64,000 nucleotides of DNA from Promerops cafer. Its lineage: Eukaryota > Chordata > Aves > Passeriformes > Nectariniidae. Location of the stretch: positions 1,102,481 through 1,166,480 of the forward strand of contig VZSE01002737.1 of NCBI GenBank assembly GCA_013398275.1, given 5' to 3'. The translations under genes were made by a program, and so were the position numbers. The notes beneath the pieces were generated by a model. The model was not told the DNA's origin. It ran no database searches and saw only the letters and a list, made by a program, of their open reading frames with translations. Positions 52,101 through 64,000 of the stretch are shown piece after piece (positions within the stretch are counted from its first letter, which is position 1; each line of letters opens with the position of its first letter).

Positions 52101-53586
52101 GTAGAGGATTCACCCTGCAGCCCTAAGGCAGGACTTGGAGGCAGAGGACCAAATCTCATACAGCCTTTTGCACTAGAGCTTGTAAATTTACAAATCTTGT
52201 AAACAACTCCAAGATGATTTAAAAATACACTGTGGATAACATTAAGCTCAAATTTTCAGCTCAACTTTCAGATACTAAGATCTGGTTTCCTTTCTTCAAA
52301 ACCCTTATCAGAAAATTCCTGCAGCAATCAGGTGTTACTTGCAAACAACTTGGATTTTCACCTCCAGATCAGCCTGGATGATACAGGTGATATCAATTTT
52401 GGGTACAAACCATCATTATCTATCCCCCAGATCAGATATACAATAAAACATCTTAGGGGGAGACTAGAATTCAAACTATCTAGTATAACAGGCTTTTGCA
52501 GGGAATATGAACTAGAAGTGAGGATGAGCCATTCATTTCTGATATTGCTTAAAATTCTCCTAAAACATCACACAGTAAAGAATTCCTTATTGTAAAGGCT
52601 GATGTTGGAAAATTATCCAGCACTGTGGAAGAGCCAAAACTACTGAACAGCAAGCTACAGAAAAGCCCAGCTAATTAAGATGCTTCCTCTCTACCCTGTA
52701 CTTCTGATTCAATTCTCCCGAAAGCATTGATCCCCAGAAATTCTATTTCCCATCAGTTCAAGGGACTCATTCTTCTGACTCCCTGTGCATCTGTCTCATT
52801 AGGACTTGGCCCATTTGTCCCTTGGCCTCTTATTTGGTAATAAGCAGCAAGTGCACACATCACCCACCCTGCCACAAGCATTCCTTTTTTTGCATTGAAG
52901 TAAAAACCAGAAAGCAAGCAGCTCTGCCTCTTCAGGCAGCTTTAGTGCAGGGAGCCAGGCTAAGAAGCAACATGCAGCCTTTGCCTCCCAGCCACCCTCC
53001 TCCAGGCTCACGGGGGCTCTGTCCCCAGACCCCATTTCTCCCTTCTGGGATCTGGATAACAACAAATTCCAGCAGACACTCCATGGTGCCTCCCTCTGCC
53101 TCCATAAGGACAGACAAGTTGGTTACAGCTGCACCAGCTGCTTTGATGGATACTGGGATTTTACTGTCATCCTTTGGGACCAAACATTCACTGGTATAAC
53201 TACTTCTGGCAGAGTTCCAAAGCGCTGACAGGTCAAACAGGGGCTGACTTTGAAATAACTGAGCCCTTAAGATATTTACAAGTTCCCAACTCTGTTGCTG
53301 CAAACAAGTACTTACAGATATCCTGGCTGTATCTTCACAGCTCAGGCTTAAATTGTGTTTTGTCACTAAAACCAGGGTAAAGATTCAATTTAAAAGTAAT
53401 AAATGAAAAAAACCTTCACTGATGCAAAACAGGGAACACAAAGATTTTCTTAAGAAAGGATGTTCTTTGATGTTTGATCTTTGCACACTTACAAGCCTAA
53501 TCAACAAGAATGGAGATCTAAGCCATGAAACAGCAGCTAACAAGCAAGCTCCAAGTGACTTCCATGTGTTAGAAAAATAGATTACT

Positions 53587-54062
53587 TGTTGGAAGAATTG
53601 CCTTGTTCAAGTTTAGGGCTTGACATGCTTCAATGATCTCAGACCTAGGGGTAGGTTAACAAACCTTGGGAAGAAGGATGCCCACTGATAGTGGCCACGA
53701 AGCATGCAGAATCTATGGGCCACAAAGCATTTAGGCAGAATTCTCAAGATTAGGAAGAAACTGATAAACCCAAGAAAGTAACTGCTGAAATCAACTCCAA
53801 CTGGGCAAAACATAATTCTAGCAGGGAGAGATCAGGACCCCCAACCCAAGGGGACTGAAAGACTGAGCATGTGGACTAATAAGCATAAGAAGCAAGAGAA
53901 TCATTAACCAATAGATGACAGGAATTAGTGTTCATTGGCTACAAGTTACATAATTGTACTAATAATTACTATTCTCTCCTTGCTAAAAGGCATAAGTAGT
54001 AAACATTTTGATACCTGATGTGCTTGATTTGTGGAATTCCACCAAGCACCTTGGATTGCACA
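53587..54062 (+). mobile_element. Possible ERV solo LTR
   Basis: A roughly 475-bp block starts tgttggaagaattgcc and ends ccttggattgcaca. A U3-like part has CCAAT motifs (ccaatag, attggct) near 53920-53940. A promoter-like aaaaggcataagtagtaaac and a U5-like ggaattccaccaagcacctt follow. The U5 ending looks like several avian ERV LTRs. No target-site duplication could be found and no canonical AATAAA precedes the U5 part, so both ends are approximate. Confidence 0.4.
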
Positions 54063-54935
54063 ACTCTGAAATTATTGGCTTGTTCCACACCACAAATAAA
54101 ACCCCACATATTTTTGCAGACAGTACCATCACTTAAGACTCTAAACACTTCTGGTAGTATCCATAATTTCAAACAAACAGGTTAGTTTCCCACTTGTCAA
54201 TCATAAGTCACATCCAAATATTCATTACTTAATAACTAATTACAAGTTACCTAAAGTCTTCTATTCCTTCTTATGCGGATAAAGACACTTGAAATAGTGA
54301 AGAGAAAATCACGTATTTTGATAAACATGCAACAAAATCTCATTATTTCCCAAAATGACAGGTATGACATGAATCTTACACATGGATTTATGTAAGGACT
54401 TATGAGCTTCAGAAGTCCTCTGACTCCTCACTGCATCTGCCTCATTGGTATTCCAGCAATGCTGCACTGTCTGAAAACAGAAATACTAACACTTCAAGAT
54501 AATAGCAGCAGATAATGTTGACATTTTAGTGTGGTAAACAAGTTTCAGCTGGACAATGTGGTTTGCATACATTCATCATCTTCCTTTAAGCAGCTTACTC
54601 ACCAGATTGAGTCTAAATGGCTTAAACAACTGGAGACACAAATACTTTTTGGTAAGCTAAGAGCAAGGCAGTTACTGCTGAATTCTCCTCCTTTCCACAA
54701 GCCAGTCTGTAAAAAAGCAGAAGGCACGTGCTTCATGGAACACACCGCTGCCATGAGACAGAAGCTGCTTTTTTTCCTTCATGTAACCCTGTGACTGGCT
54801 CAACTGGCATCACAGGACCAAAGTAACTGCTCTATTCCAGACTAATGGAGCCATCCCTTTATCTGGCAAAGGCCTGCTGAAAGTGCAGGAAGCAAGGAGT
54901 CATCACGGAGGACTCCAGGGCCAGCAGGAAGCCAC

Positions 54936-54950
54936 CACCACCACCACTCT
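54936..54950 (+). repeat. (CCA)5 microsatellite
   Basis: Five trinucleotide units within gccaccaccaccaccactc. A shorter run of the same type occurs near 56000. Confidence 0.8.
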
Positions 54951-55702
54951 GGTTAACTCTAAAGTGCTTGCTTAGGGTAGGGCTCCTCTCCAGAAACCGC
55001 TCAGCAAGAGGGCTGGATGCGGCTGGAATCAAAGTGGAAGCATTTTCAGGAAATCAGCTGTTTGGATGATGAGCAAAGAGACCCAGGCAGAGCTAGTTAA
55101 TTATGTAGGAAACACAGAAATAGAAAACCCACTGCCAGGGTAGGCTGCCATGCCTGCTTTACCTTCCTCCTTTTCTGTAGCCTCACGCAGGTACACAGAA
55201 CCACTGGCTCCAGCATCACACAACCATCTGCTGCTTGATTAAAGGAGCTGTAAGCAGATTTGTTCTCCCATGAATTCAGGCATTCCTCCTGACTTACCCC
55301 TCCAGCATCATTTGCATAGAAAGGGGGGGTGCTTCCACAGTGGAGATGAGAGAGAGCAACAGTCTTGGGGAGGAAGTGGAACAACGCAGCTATGCTGGAG
55401 AAATAAACCATCCATTCAAAGGTGTTTAGTGCAGAATAAATTACAATAAGAGATGAGATTTAACTGGCAGGGATTGATTCCACACACTCTTTTCCTCATC
55501 TCTTTCATATCTTGCTGGAAGGAAAAATTATATTTCAAAGAACAGCTGTTACAGATTCTGCCTTTTCCATAAGAAATCTGAAGCACTCAATTCCCATAAT
55601 GATCCATTTAGCCAGTGTCTGACTGGAGATGTACTCACTAGAGCCCATTTCCTCTGCCTGGATGCATGAGGACTTCCAGCATAGAAATGATACAGTATCT
55701 CT

Positions 55703-55718
55703 CACACACACACACACA
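55703..55718 (+). repeat. (CA)8 microsatellite
   Basis: Eight uninterrupted CA units, the cleanest dinucleotide run noticed in the window. Confidence 0.9.
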
Positions 55719-58444
55719 AAAGAGCAAAATTTTCACCTGTCTTGATTAAAGAAAAAAACTATTGACTAGTTAAAGCATTTATCACTCAGTCCTGTTGTCT
55801 TCCACTCAACTTCATTCACGCCACCCTTCAAAAAAGATGCCCTGCACAGCCTCACAGACCTGAGTCTTTTCTGGTGCTGACAAAGACTCTCACCTAAATG
55901 ATGATGGCACGGGCCTCAAGGGCTAAAAAGCTTTGAGTTTGGCCAAAGCCTGAAGAAGGAAGGTCAGGAGTTATGTACAAACCTGGTAATTTAGATGCTG
56001 CCACCACCACCACACCTGAGGGTGATCCATTTTGTGATTCCCTCCTTTCACAGTACCAAAGTCTCCATTTGCTCTGCAGACTTTTTATTAACTTACAGTA
56101 TAAAATCTGGCATGCAGTTGCTTTAATACTTGATTTTCATGACAGTTGATATTCTGCCTCAAGTTCATCCATCACAGATTTCAATAAAAGCCTACCTTTA
56201 AGCAGATAAACAGTCCCAACAGAACCTCCTACAAGAGCTTGCAGCTCTTTGTGGAGGTTTTGGCAATGCTACTGAATTCATTTTGTCAAAGAAGGGTAGC
56301 AAGAATAAGATCACAGTAGTTTTGCCTAACAAGTATTTGTAACAAACCTGGCAAATAACCAAGTTTTGTACTTAACTGCATAGTGGATTGCTTAATAAGC
56401 AACCAATGTCTCCATAAAAGAAAATTGAATGGAAAAATAATTATAAACAACATTGAAATTGCAGAAAAAATATAATCATGTGGTCCAGTGTTATCACTCT
56501 AATAGACTGTGCAATGCTATTAATCATTAAAATAACCATGTTATTTTAAGAGCACTACAGAAAGGTGCTTGTTAGTACTGGCAAGCCATTCCATCCCCCA
56601 AAATCAAAACCAAATTAAAATATTCTGAAGTTTCCAACCAGCCAAGGTGAAACCCCCTTTTGCTGCAGCTGAACCAAACAAAAACAGCAAACATGCTACT
56701 TCCATTTGAGATAATCTTAATTTAACAAGCTAACGCACCTCTTGTTTGTCACTACAAAGGAGTTACAAACATATCAATGCCTCCTGTTTGCATGGCCAGT
56801 GAAATCCTTTGAAGCTTTGTTGTACATCAAACTGCTTCACCAAAACCCACACACAAGAAGAGTACTTTTCCACTCAACATTAATTTTTTTTTCAATTAAT
56901 GTATGCATACAGCACTCACCTGTAAAAGATATTTTAAAACAATGGACACACCAAGAACTACTGGTGGGAAAAGGTGTATCCTGAGTCACCTACATTTAAT
57001 CTCCAGGACATCAGTGAGCGACCAAAACGCAGAGAAATAGCAGCACTCTGATTTCTTAACTGATCAACCACACATCAGACCAGAAACTAGTAACTAGTTA
57101 GTTTCCAATTAGACTGTTTACATCCTTACTGGAGGAAAACAGTTGCAATATTATATCTTGTTTCAGCAAATAACCATTTACAGGCTATAGAGAGCAGTGG
57201 TTCTAGTTAACGTGCTATGCTAAAATTTATCACAGATTTGAATGCTAGGTTTAAAAAAAGCAACCAAACAAAAAACCCCACAAAAATACACACAGGACAA
57301 CATTTATGTGATTTAAATTATGGTCTGATTGCAAAGCTCATTAGCAACCAAGCTCAAAACATACCAGGGTTTCCACACTGTGTTAACAAATCAGGCTCTC
57401 TTTAGACTCACAGGCTAAATTGCACCTGCATATAAATCTAGTGGGTTGCACTGTCAAACCTGAGCTATCCCAGAGCAGAACTACCAGTACTCAAAGGGCT
57501 AAACAATCAGGGCTTCATAAACTCTACAGATTTATTTCTGCTTCTACCCCCTTCTACAGCTCAGGCAGGGAAGCAATTGCTCCTGTGCAAACAGTCACTT
57601 AGAAAAGATTCCCAAAGGGCTCTTGGCACTTTCCAATTAATTTTTCCATCCCAAGCCCCTTACAGGAAAATTCTCCTGGAATCTGAGCCAAATTATTCCT
57701 ATCATTCCCTTCCAGCTGTGCAGTCCCTTGACAGAAAGCACAATGGAGTTGTTATGCCTTCATTTTATCCAAATGGGAATTCCATGAAGGCTGAGCTCAT
57801 GGTCCCCTTCTCCAAGCACACTTACACCTTGACTAATGATGGCCACAAGACTTTTAACCTGGAAAATTGTCTTCTAAGGTTAGGAGAGAAGATTCCTCCT
57901 CTCATTCTTCCTTCTGCATCAGATTGCACAGCACATTTTTTTATTTGTAAGTTTTCTAAGTATCAAAGTAGATAGTACAAACTTACACACCCCTCTCTAG
58001 ACAAAATTCCATGAAATAGGACAGAAGCTTCGATGAAATTCCTGTGATAACAAAAGAAAAACCACTTTCTGATGACCTGCAAGGACAGGTGATTCCCTGC
58101 AGCCCTCCATTCACTTCTTGGGAGAAAACAGTATGACTAGGGAAAGAGATGCTGGTGAGGGGTAAGCAGTGACACTGCAACTAAAATATCAGTTTGAAAA
58201 AGGTTTTTCAACAGAATTCCCACCCTAACACCTGTGTGCTTGCCAGTAAAAATATACTTATTCTGCTACTAAAGTCAAATGTATACTTGAATTTGTTTCC
58301 AAATGAAAACACATTTTTCGCTTTAAGTGAAATTCCTCTCAGCTTCCAGTTTATCCAACATTACAAAAACTATTTCAACCAAATTTAAGTGTTTTCATAC
58401 AAAAAACCCGAGTCTTGTTACATTAACAGTTTCACCATTGGTTC

Positions 58445-58540
58445 ATAGTTTGAAGAGCCACCCTGGTGAGGGCATACCTGGGAGATGGAACTGGGTGATC
58501 TTTAAAGTCCCAACTCAAACCATTCTGTGGTTTCAAGGAC
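58445..58540 (+). mobile_element. CR1 LINE extreme 3' end
   Basis: gaactgggtgatctttaaag followed by tcccaactcaaaccattctg matches the last part of the avian CR1 3' UTR in sense orientation. Only about 95 bp remain, so the insertion was severely 5'-truncated. Confidence 0.75.
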
Positions 58541-59924
58541 ATGAATGATCTCCTAGTCCTGTGCCTGCACAGGGTTTAGATCAGTGAGGTGCAACTCACA
58601 TGCTGGTAGCACCCTGACAATCACCTGAGTTACCATAACCATTAATTTGAAGTACCCAAGCTGGCCGTAGGTAAAATGAGAGGAAACTGAAAAGTTACAT
58701 TGCACTGAAGGAGTTGAGTGCAAATACAGTACAAGTTGTGCTCCTGATCATCTCTTCTCAGAAAAATAGAAAATGGCTGCTTAAGAAAGTGTGATTCAAT
58801 TACCATAATTTTTAACTTGGCAAGTTCAATTTGAAACAGATATGGTGCCAATGAAAAATTACTTTTGCATCTTAAGAGCACTGAGATGTCTGCTGTTGAC
58901 AAAGTTGCTCATTAAAGAGCTGCCAGAACTTCTTTCAACCCTCAGCCCATCTCTTCTCTTCAGTAAAAGGTGATTCCCACCCCTAAAAAAACCACAAAAA
59001 CACTACAAAAAAAAAGAAACAAAGAAAATGAAAGAGCAATGGCACTCTGCTTAATTTTGAAGTATAAGACTCCAGACCTTTCAGCTCACCTGGGAGTGAT
59101 GAAACCATGATGGCATTGGCTCATTCGACATTTTCTCTCCCTGCTAAATAAATTTAACTGCTCAGAAAACTCAGATTTGTTCTGATTTAAGCTTCAGCAT
59201 TCCCAAAATGGAAGTCTTCTAACCAAACAGCCCCAGATAATGTTCACTATTTTAGACTGACATTCAAACACATATGAACACACAGATTTAGATACACACC
59301 ACCACCCCCATCTTAAAGGGGATTTGGTTAAGAAGTACATCAGTTCCCAAAGAGCTGTTCCTCCTCTTAGCTTAGTTAATTAACTTAGTGTGATACACTG
59401 TCAGTGATATAATGGTGTAGATAAATACACCACTATTTTGGAGGAGGTTACAGGGTTGGTTTGCATTTTGGTTTTTTTTTAATTCATTGTGTACTTCTAC
59501 AAAAACTCTGCAACCTTGGAATTCTCTACAACATACAACCTTTTTACAGTACTATAAAAAAACCTAAAAATCATTATCTGCAGCTATGGAACAAGGAAGA
59601 ATGAAGATATGAATCAGTATTTTTCATGCTACTCTTTGAAAGCATTTACTACAAGATTCATACCATTATATCTCAAAGATATGAAGCAATTATTTTCTTC
59701 ATAATACATTCTTTTGAAGAACAATATAAAAATCATGGAAATGAGCTATCAAAAATCTTCATTTTTCCTCAATTTTACAGATTTGCCCAGGGAAATTTGC
59801 ATAACTGCATGCAGATGATATACAAGAGAAGAAACACAGGGTCAAACATGCTTTTTCATTAAACTTTCACCACCATTTCCTATTGAAGACTACAGGCTGC
59901 AGAGACTGTTTCTAATTAACAAAG

Positions 59925-60690
59925 CACAGGTCTGGTGCTATTCAGTATTTTTATGAATAATGTCAGTAGCTGCAAAAGCTCTGAAGAGAAATGAGACATA
60001 GCAGAGGATGAGCAAGTCAGCACAAGTCTCTATATGATTGTCAGGAAAGAGCAAACATAATCTTCAGATGTATAGAAAGGAATTAGGAAGCAAGAAGGCA
60101 ATTTTTATCCCCAAGTAAGGTATTAGCTACACAGATGTAGGATTAACCAGGAGTTCCAATAACTCACTTAAAAAGGACACCAAAACTCAGGAGATGATGC
60201 AGAGAATCACAATTCTGTCTCAAGGTTACATGAAAACTCAGCATTGAGGGTAAGGAGCTCACTGTTTCAGAGATGAAAGACAATAGCTGGGTGACAAGAC
60301 TACAACATCTAATACAAAGAAAAAGGAAAGAAGAAAAGCACCTCTGGCAGAAATTTAAATGTCCTTGAGGCTTTTTATTCAAGCAAAGAAAAGCATATAA
60401 AATGGAAATTTTCAGCTATAATTTAAATTTAAAACCAAACACATAGAAATCTGAGATTAGGTCCAGAGTTTTTAACCAAAGGGAGTTAACAACTAAAGTT
60501 AATTGCCAAGGAAACAGTCAAGTCTGCCTTTTAATTTCTTCACATGCAGACTGGATGCCTTTTCACAAGATACCCACAAGACAAATGCAAACCATAGGGC
60601 TCAGCACATAGCTGAAGGAGAGTTAGACTCCAGCTTACTCCCCAGGTCAGACTACATAAGCCCCAAGCACTTTTTAACCCTTGCATTCCT
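59925..60690 (+). mobile_element. Ancient CR1-lineage LINE, ORF2 3' half and 3' UTR
   Basis: A long colinear match to old CR1 families of the turtle/crocodile type, recalled from memory. It starts with tattcagtatttttatgaat (reverse-transcriptase 'F.iFINDL' region), then agcaaacataatcttcagatg and aaggagctcactgtttcaga. Near the end come gtccagagtttttaaccaaa, gactggatgccttttcacaa, and a 3' UTR signature caggtcagactacat. The order is right over about 760 bp but all frames are broken. A deletion removes part of the region after the first block. This predates the typical avian CR1 tails. Confidence 0.65.
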
Positions 60691-63179
60691 TTAACTCATT
60701 CATCAAGCCAAGAGGAAATCTGAATGGTAAATACTTCAGATGGGATTTATCTTCCCCAACATGAAGTCATCTAAAGGTTTGCTGCCCACCCTAAACAAGC
60801 CAGGAGCTCCTCACAGCAGAAGCACTTCCAGAAGTGACCTCTTGCAGTCCAACTGTCTGTCCCTCCCTCTACATCCATTAGGTAAGGGCAGCCCCAAAGG
60901 CTACTCACTTAACATTTGGGTGGAAGAAGATGAGCAAGATGAACACTACTAAAGACAAAAGCATGAATTGGTTACTCATTTCATTCAGAGCTTGGTGAAA
61001 ACAAAAATTTAAATACCCTTTACATACATAAAAATAGCTCGTGAAGAAACCTTTCCTCTTCTAAAACAATCCCATTAATTTACTTGCCTCTTAAATAGTC
61101 TCTGAATCCAAGCCAAAGAAATATTTTGGAAAACCTAAACAGCTGTGCATTATGTAGTTTTCCAAAGACTTACTCCAGACACTTGAGGAAGAAAATGGTA
61201 GTAACTGGAAAAAGAGGATAAAGCCCTAAAGACCAAGAAATAAGAGAGACTGAAGCAGCACAGCAGGGAGAAAGGACAGATAACACACATGCATCAACAA
61301 TTATTTGTGATTTAAAACCATGCAAGAAGCATGTTTTATATGATCCTTAGAGATAACTTCAAAAGGCAGATACAGGGTATTACAAGTTTGAAAAAGAGCA
61401 TGCTAGAAGTCTCTCTTTGGCCAGAGGAAGTTAAAGCGTCGTCTGAAACATGAAAATCAGTTATCCATTAAGCCCAGTTCTGTTAACAGTCCCATGGTTT
61501 TGAGGGCACATTTCTGCACCCATGCAGGGAAGGCTCTTTAATTCCAGTCCCTGAGCTTTGGGATACAGCTACAATTAAGGAAAAAAAAAAAATCAGGGAA
61601 AAAAACCCAGACGATCTCACACCCACAAAAACCCACACATTTCTTAGAGTCCTTGAAAATACATTTGTAGCTTGAAAAGAATGACAAGATGATAAGCTGA
61701 CACTGAGCACACAAACTCTCCTCTCATCTTTTGAGAGGCAGCAAAAAATTCAGACAAGGCAGTAAACAACACTGAAATACCATCAAGCCAGAGATTAGAA
61801 AAATCGCCTGCTACCTGGTGTTTAGAAAAACCTGTTACAATATAAATTAAACCAGTATGAATTTACATTTAATTCATACCTCCAGTATTAATGGCCTCCA
61901 TAGTGTCCCCTGACATTTAAACCTAAACAATAATTTGAAACAACAATTGCATCTTAGGTCTCTATTCTTTTGATCCATCCAGGCAAGTAGTAAAGACAAG
62001 ACTAGAATTTCAAGCTTCCCTACAGACTCTTCTGAAACACAGGTCTAATTAATGGAAAATAAAACAAAACTATAACCTGGCAGTATAATTTCTACTAGGA
62101 ATGCCCTGTCTTACCAAGAATTTTTTTAATAAAAATTATGTGTTAATGTGACTGCAGAAAAATCTTTCTTTTCAGCACAATTTCCATTTAATCAGAGCCA
62201 CTAGCACGGAGATTTGCTGCTGGGCAATAACCCAAAACATTTGCAAGCATTCAACCCTGTTTTATTTCTCAGAAACCATCATAAACTTAACAGCCTGTGC
62301 TATCCTTCAAGCAAACCTTACATATTTAATATATACATGTAGGCAGAAAGAAATGGCACAGAACATAAAAGGCTGAGGCCTAAAAAACAGGTTACTTTAT
62401 GTCTGTAACAAATTTCACACCCTAAACTATCAGTTAAAATCTCTTTGAAGACCATCCATGATGGACTGAGAGCAACTTTTTCAGGCAAGGAGAGGTACAC
62501 AACACAAAACCCTTAACACTGACCTCAAATCCTCTGTCCAACCCATCCAGCACCTTACAGAGTACAGAAGCCTCGTCTATCAGATTAGGGAAGGAGAATG
62601 CAGGAGGGAAAGGAAACACCACCAAAATATTTAGTTTCATACAGTCACTCCTGTAGAGCAGGCTATAAATGTTCACATCCATGCACTGCCTGACACAGAA
62701 ACATCACTAAATTGTCAGCTAACAAGCAGGAGAGTCAATTTCTATTTCAATTCTATCACATATCTGACACTTGGTTAGCCCAGGGGATCAACTCAGACTG
62801 CAGCCAAAATAAAAGCATAGTTTTGTGCTGAAATGACCAAGTATTCTCTATCACTTCTGTCTTTCTTTCCCTCAGAAAAGAAGATAAAAACTTTTGACAT
62901 TTTAGGATTCTATGCTTAGAATTTTATGGGAGAGCTAACAAGAAAAAAATAAGACTTCTCTAAATACCATTCCCAACAAATAAGAAAGTCACAGAGTTCA
63001 CCCCTTCCCACACAGCCTCAGAAAAAAAGGATTCCAGCAGCTCAGTTACCACCCCCAAGCTACAGCTCCACTGCTGAGCTACTAAAGCTGTAGAACAGAA
63101 GAAATACCATTATTTAAGACCTTACTTACCCAGCCAGGGCTGAGAATACTGATGTCTTTCAGGAGGCACCAGCAGAGGC

Positions 63180-63750
63180 AGCACATTTTACAGTCAAGAC
63201 AGACACACAGCACAGCAAGGAGAAAGGCCATGCATGACTCGGCAGCTCCCACAGCCAGCACTCCTGACCACACGGAATGGGAAACAGCACAAAGCCAGGT
63301 AAACACACCTGATAAAAACGCAGCATTTCCTCCCAAGGTGAGCAGGGCTCACAGCCCTAAAGAGGCTCCCCAGACACCCCAGCACAGCTGAACCCCACTG
63401 CCCTGGCACTCACCAAGCAGAGGCCAGGCCAAGGACTCTCCTTGGGTGCTCTCCCTTCTCCTTCAGCAGGGAAACGGGGCTTCAAAGGACAGGCACAGCC
63501 AACCAACACAACCTCCCCAAGAGCCCAGCACTAAAAAGCTGGCGGCCCCAAGAGCCCTCCCCCTCAGACAGCAAAATTTACAGCCCCCTTCATTAGTGTG
63601 GACCACTTTCACCTGCAGCAAGAGCCAGGGCCCAGGAGTGCTGCTGCCTGCCATGGCGTCAGCACGGCGAGGCTGAAGTCAAGCACAGGAGCAGAGCAGG
63701 CAGCTGGGGAGATGGTCTGTCTCATTTCTGTACTGCAAACACGGCAGGCT
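63180..63750. other. GC- and CpG-enriched right edge
   Basis: Base composition rises toward the right end, with about nine CpGs between 63240 and 63743, including ggcgtcagcacggcgagg at about 63655. Open frames occur on both strands, as expected from composition. It may be a regulatory patch, or the outskirts of a GC-rich region nearer BICD1 exon 1. No exon could be supported. Confidence 0.3.
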
Positions 63751-64000
63751 TGTTTATTTATTTGTTTCAACCTCCCTGAAGCATCAAAAACCTTCAGAAT
63801 AAGCATAGCAGACCCTGAGCCAAAGCTTAATCACAGCTCCTGTGCTGTCAGCTGGCCCTTGTTGAGCTGGCCCAGCCTTCAGGGACACACAGCTGAAGCA
63901 GACAGACTGCCTGAAGCTTTCAAAGCCAGCTGCTCTGTACTTTGCATGGCACTGAAAACATACAGATCAAAGCAGTAGCTACCAACTCTGGTGTGAAAAC

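Larger units (their letters stand above)
2779..64000 (-). other. BICD1: BICD1 intron 1 (3' part, at least 61 kb)
   Basis: This is the sequence upstream of the exon 2 acceptor. Exon 1, which carries the start codon and the CC1 box, is not found on either strand and should lie beyond 64000. Repeats and candidate regulatory sites are listed separately. I see only ordinary AT-rich intronic sequence, with no convincing exon or RNA gene, in the following stretches: 2785-4838, 5076-6780, 7030-8537, 8796-10269, 11058-13455, 13845-16207, 16575-21435, 21510-23910, 25015-33879 (apart from short duplications), 34473-36783, 37191-39535, 39740-44990, 46115-53586, 54063-58440, 58545-59920 and 60695-63180. 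A large first intron is usual for vertebrate BICD1. Confidence 0.85.

Noticed and set aside
52822..53366. Overlapping frames of 125 and 144 codons on opposite strands
   Set aside because: Openness on both strands points to base composition. Neither product resembles a known family.
57577..57975. 132-codon plus-strand open frame
   Set aside because: No domain recognised and no supporting splice or promoter signals; treated as chance.

Overview
This window is vertebrate nuclear DNA, most likely from a bird. It is AT-rich and CpG-poor, it has no operon-like packing, and no reading frame longer than about 150 codons looks conserved. Interspersed repeats are of avian type: 5'-truncated CR1 LINEs and small solo-LTR-like elements. 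The one clear coding feature is a 213-bp exon on the minus strand (2566-2778). Its translation is recognisable as part of the N-terminal coiled coil of Bicaudal D homolog 1 (BICD1), the dynein-dynactin cargo adaptor. It has an AG acceptor, a GT donor and phase-0 junctions on both sides, and corresponds to exon 2 (about residues 72-142).

Layout, reading BICD1 on the minus strand: positions 64000 down to 2779 are the 3' part of a very long intron 1 (at least 61 kb; exon 1 with the CC1 box is not in the window). Positions 2778-2566 are exon 2, and 2565-1 begin intron 2. Nothing else is convincingly protein-coding. No rRNA, tRNA, CRISPR or bacterial-type feature is visible.

The intron is a record of repeat insertions. 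Young-looking avian CR1 tails lie at 4839-5075 (minus), 8538-8795, 10270-11057 and 58445-58540 (plus). The 10270-11057 copy appears to be split by an LTR at 10341-10827. Two diverged members of one LTR family lie at 33880-34472 (minus, whole) and 36784-37190 (plus, truncated). Further LTR candidates lie at 16208-16574 and 53587-54062. Much older CR1-lineage material lies at 59925-60690 and, as a reverse-transcriptase remnant, at 45850-46110. A MIR/CORE-SINE-like fossil lies at 39540-39735.

Between the repeats is ordinary unique intronic sequence. Some spots stand out as possible regulatory or structural DNA: a CpG cluster at 13460-13840, a nested inverted repeat with homeodomain/POU-like cores at 6901-6991, a G-quadruplex motif at 23914-23936, and a compositional rise toward the right edge. 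I saw no unambiguous new biological system. The most useful leads are the CpG cluster, the nested inverted repeat, the nested LTR-in-CR1, and the 171-codon minus-strand frame with a single stop at 45300-45812. All family names here are from memory of consensus sequences, without a database search.
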